This document shows, one piece after another, positions 15,290 through 15,496 of a stretch of 15,496 nt of DNA. Source of the stretch: GCA-003244245 sp036521655. GTDB taxonomy: Bacteria; Actinomycetota; Actinomycetes; Mycobacteriales; Pseudonocardiaceae. The position numbers were made by a program, and so were the translations under genes. Every line of letters starts with the position of its first letter. Within the stretch, counting starts at the first letter, position 1. The notes under the pieces are model-generated. The model saw only the letters and a program-made list of their open reading frames with translations, did not search any database and was not told the DNA's origin. Where the stretch lies: NCBI GenBank assembly GCA_036521655.1, contig DATDHI010000404.1, positions 1 through 15,496 on the forward strand. Direction: 5' to 3'.

Positions 15290-15469
15290 TGTGGTGGCCG
15301 CGGCGGGAACGGCGGCCAGGGTGGCACCGGCGGTGGAGGCCGGGGCGGCCTCGGTATCAACCTCCTGAACATCGACCTGTTCGGCGACCAGACCAACAGC
15401 GCCGGTGACGGTTTCGGTGGTGCCGGGGGCAGCGCCAATGGCGGGACTGGTGGAGCCTGCTACAGCTGA
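15197..15469 (+). CDS. Small glycine-rich protein with conserved ELLPARTV N-terminal block (paralogue 2)
   Basis: This 90-residue protein has the same layout as its neighbour. The N-terminal block (1-27) contains AEIDGQHVELLPARTV. A glycine tract at 30-51 is made of GGxGG units that include Cys32, Arg35 and Arg49. A hydrophobic island at 52-69 contains INLLNIDLFGDQTN, followed by a second glycine tract and a tail ending in ACYS. The island is hydrophobic and Asn-rich here but aromatic and acidic in paralogue 1, so the back half is free to vary. There is no signal peptide or membrane segment. No maturation, transport or immunity gene can be seen in the 27 bases that remain to the right. I recall actinobacterial small proteins with a VELLPAR motif near the N-terminus, but I know of no function. 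The start is supported by AGGAGG 5 bases upstream. Confidence 0.82.
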   Translation: MSDALSLAEIDGQHVELLPARTVMSMFHTGGCGGRGGNGGQGGTGGGGRGGLGINLLNIDLFGDQTNSAGDGFGGAGGSANGGTGGACYS

Positions 15470-15496
15470 GTCGAGCTGGTGCCGTTGTGATCTCCT

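Overview
This is a high-GC window with actinobacterial features. Genes are packed with 4-base or 1-base stop/start overlaps, GTG starts are used, and the narG promoter has a TAGGGT -10 box. The NarG protein is very close to what I remember of mycobacterial NarG. A helicase-nuclease pair of the AdnA/AdnB type, confined to Actinobacteria as far as I know, sits beside an alkyltransferase-like gene. A member of the Pseudonocardiales or a relative is my best guess, but the sequence alone does not settle the genus.

Layout. The left edge (3-104, + strand) is the last 33 codons of an unidentified protein. The minus strand from 6979 down to 191 is a complete narGHJI operon for membrane-bound respiratory nitrate reductase: catalytic Mo/Fe-S subunit, four-cluster Fe-S subunit, assembly chaperone and haem b membrane anchor. 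Its genes are translationally coupled. It has a good promoter at 7022-7050 and a roughly 500-base upstream intergenic region holding several dyads and a long imperfect hairpin. Next comes atl (minus strand, 7495-7794), encoding an alkyltransferase-like DNA-lesion sensor with Trp in place of the reactive Cys. It is divergent from adnA (7841-11041) and adnB (11038-14307), whose products form the heterodimeric double-strand-break resection motor-nuclease. The right end (14379-15469) is a tandem duplication of a unit made of a conserved 5' region and a small glycine-rich protein gene. A strong terminator-like hairpin lies between the two units.

How it fits together. narGHJI forms one respiratory complex on the inner face of the membrane. 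atl-adnA-adnB is a DNA-repair neighbourhood. The glycine-rich pair is unrelated to either and is the least explained part of the window. The two proteins share a nearly invariant N-terminal block containing ELLPARTV, followed by diverged PGRS-like glycine tracts around a short aromatic or hydrophobic island. Their upstream regions keep two small hairpins in equivalent positions.

Structural oddities apart from genes: a 46-base element with perfect 13-base inverted arms lying in frame inside adnB, in the linker between motor and nuclease; a 17-base exact direct repeat flanking atl, whose second copy contains the adnA start codon; and the 47-base hairpin upstream of narG and downstream of atl.
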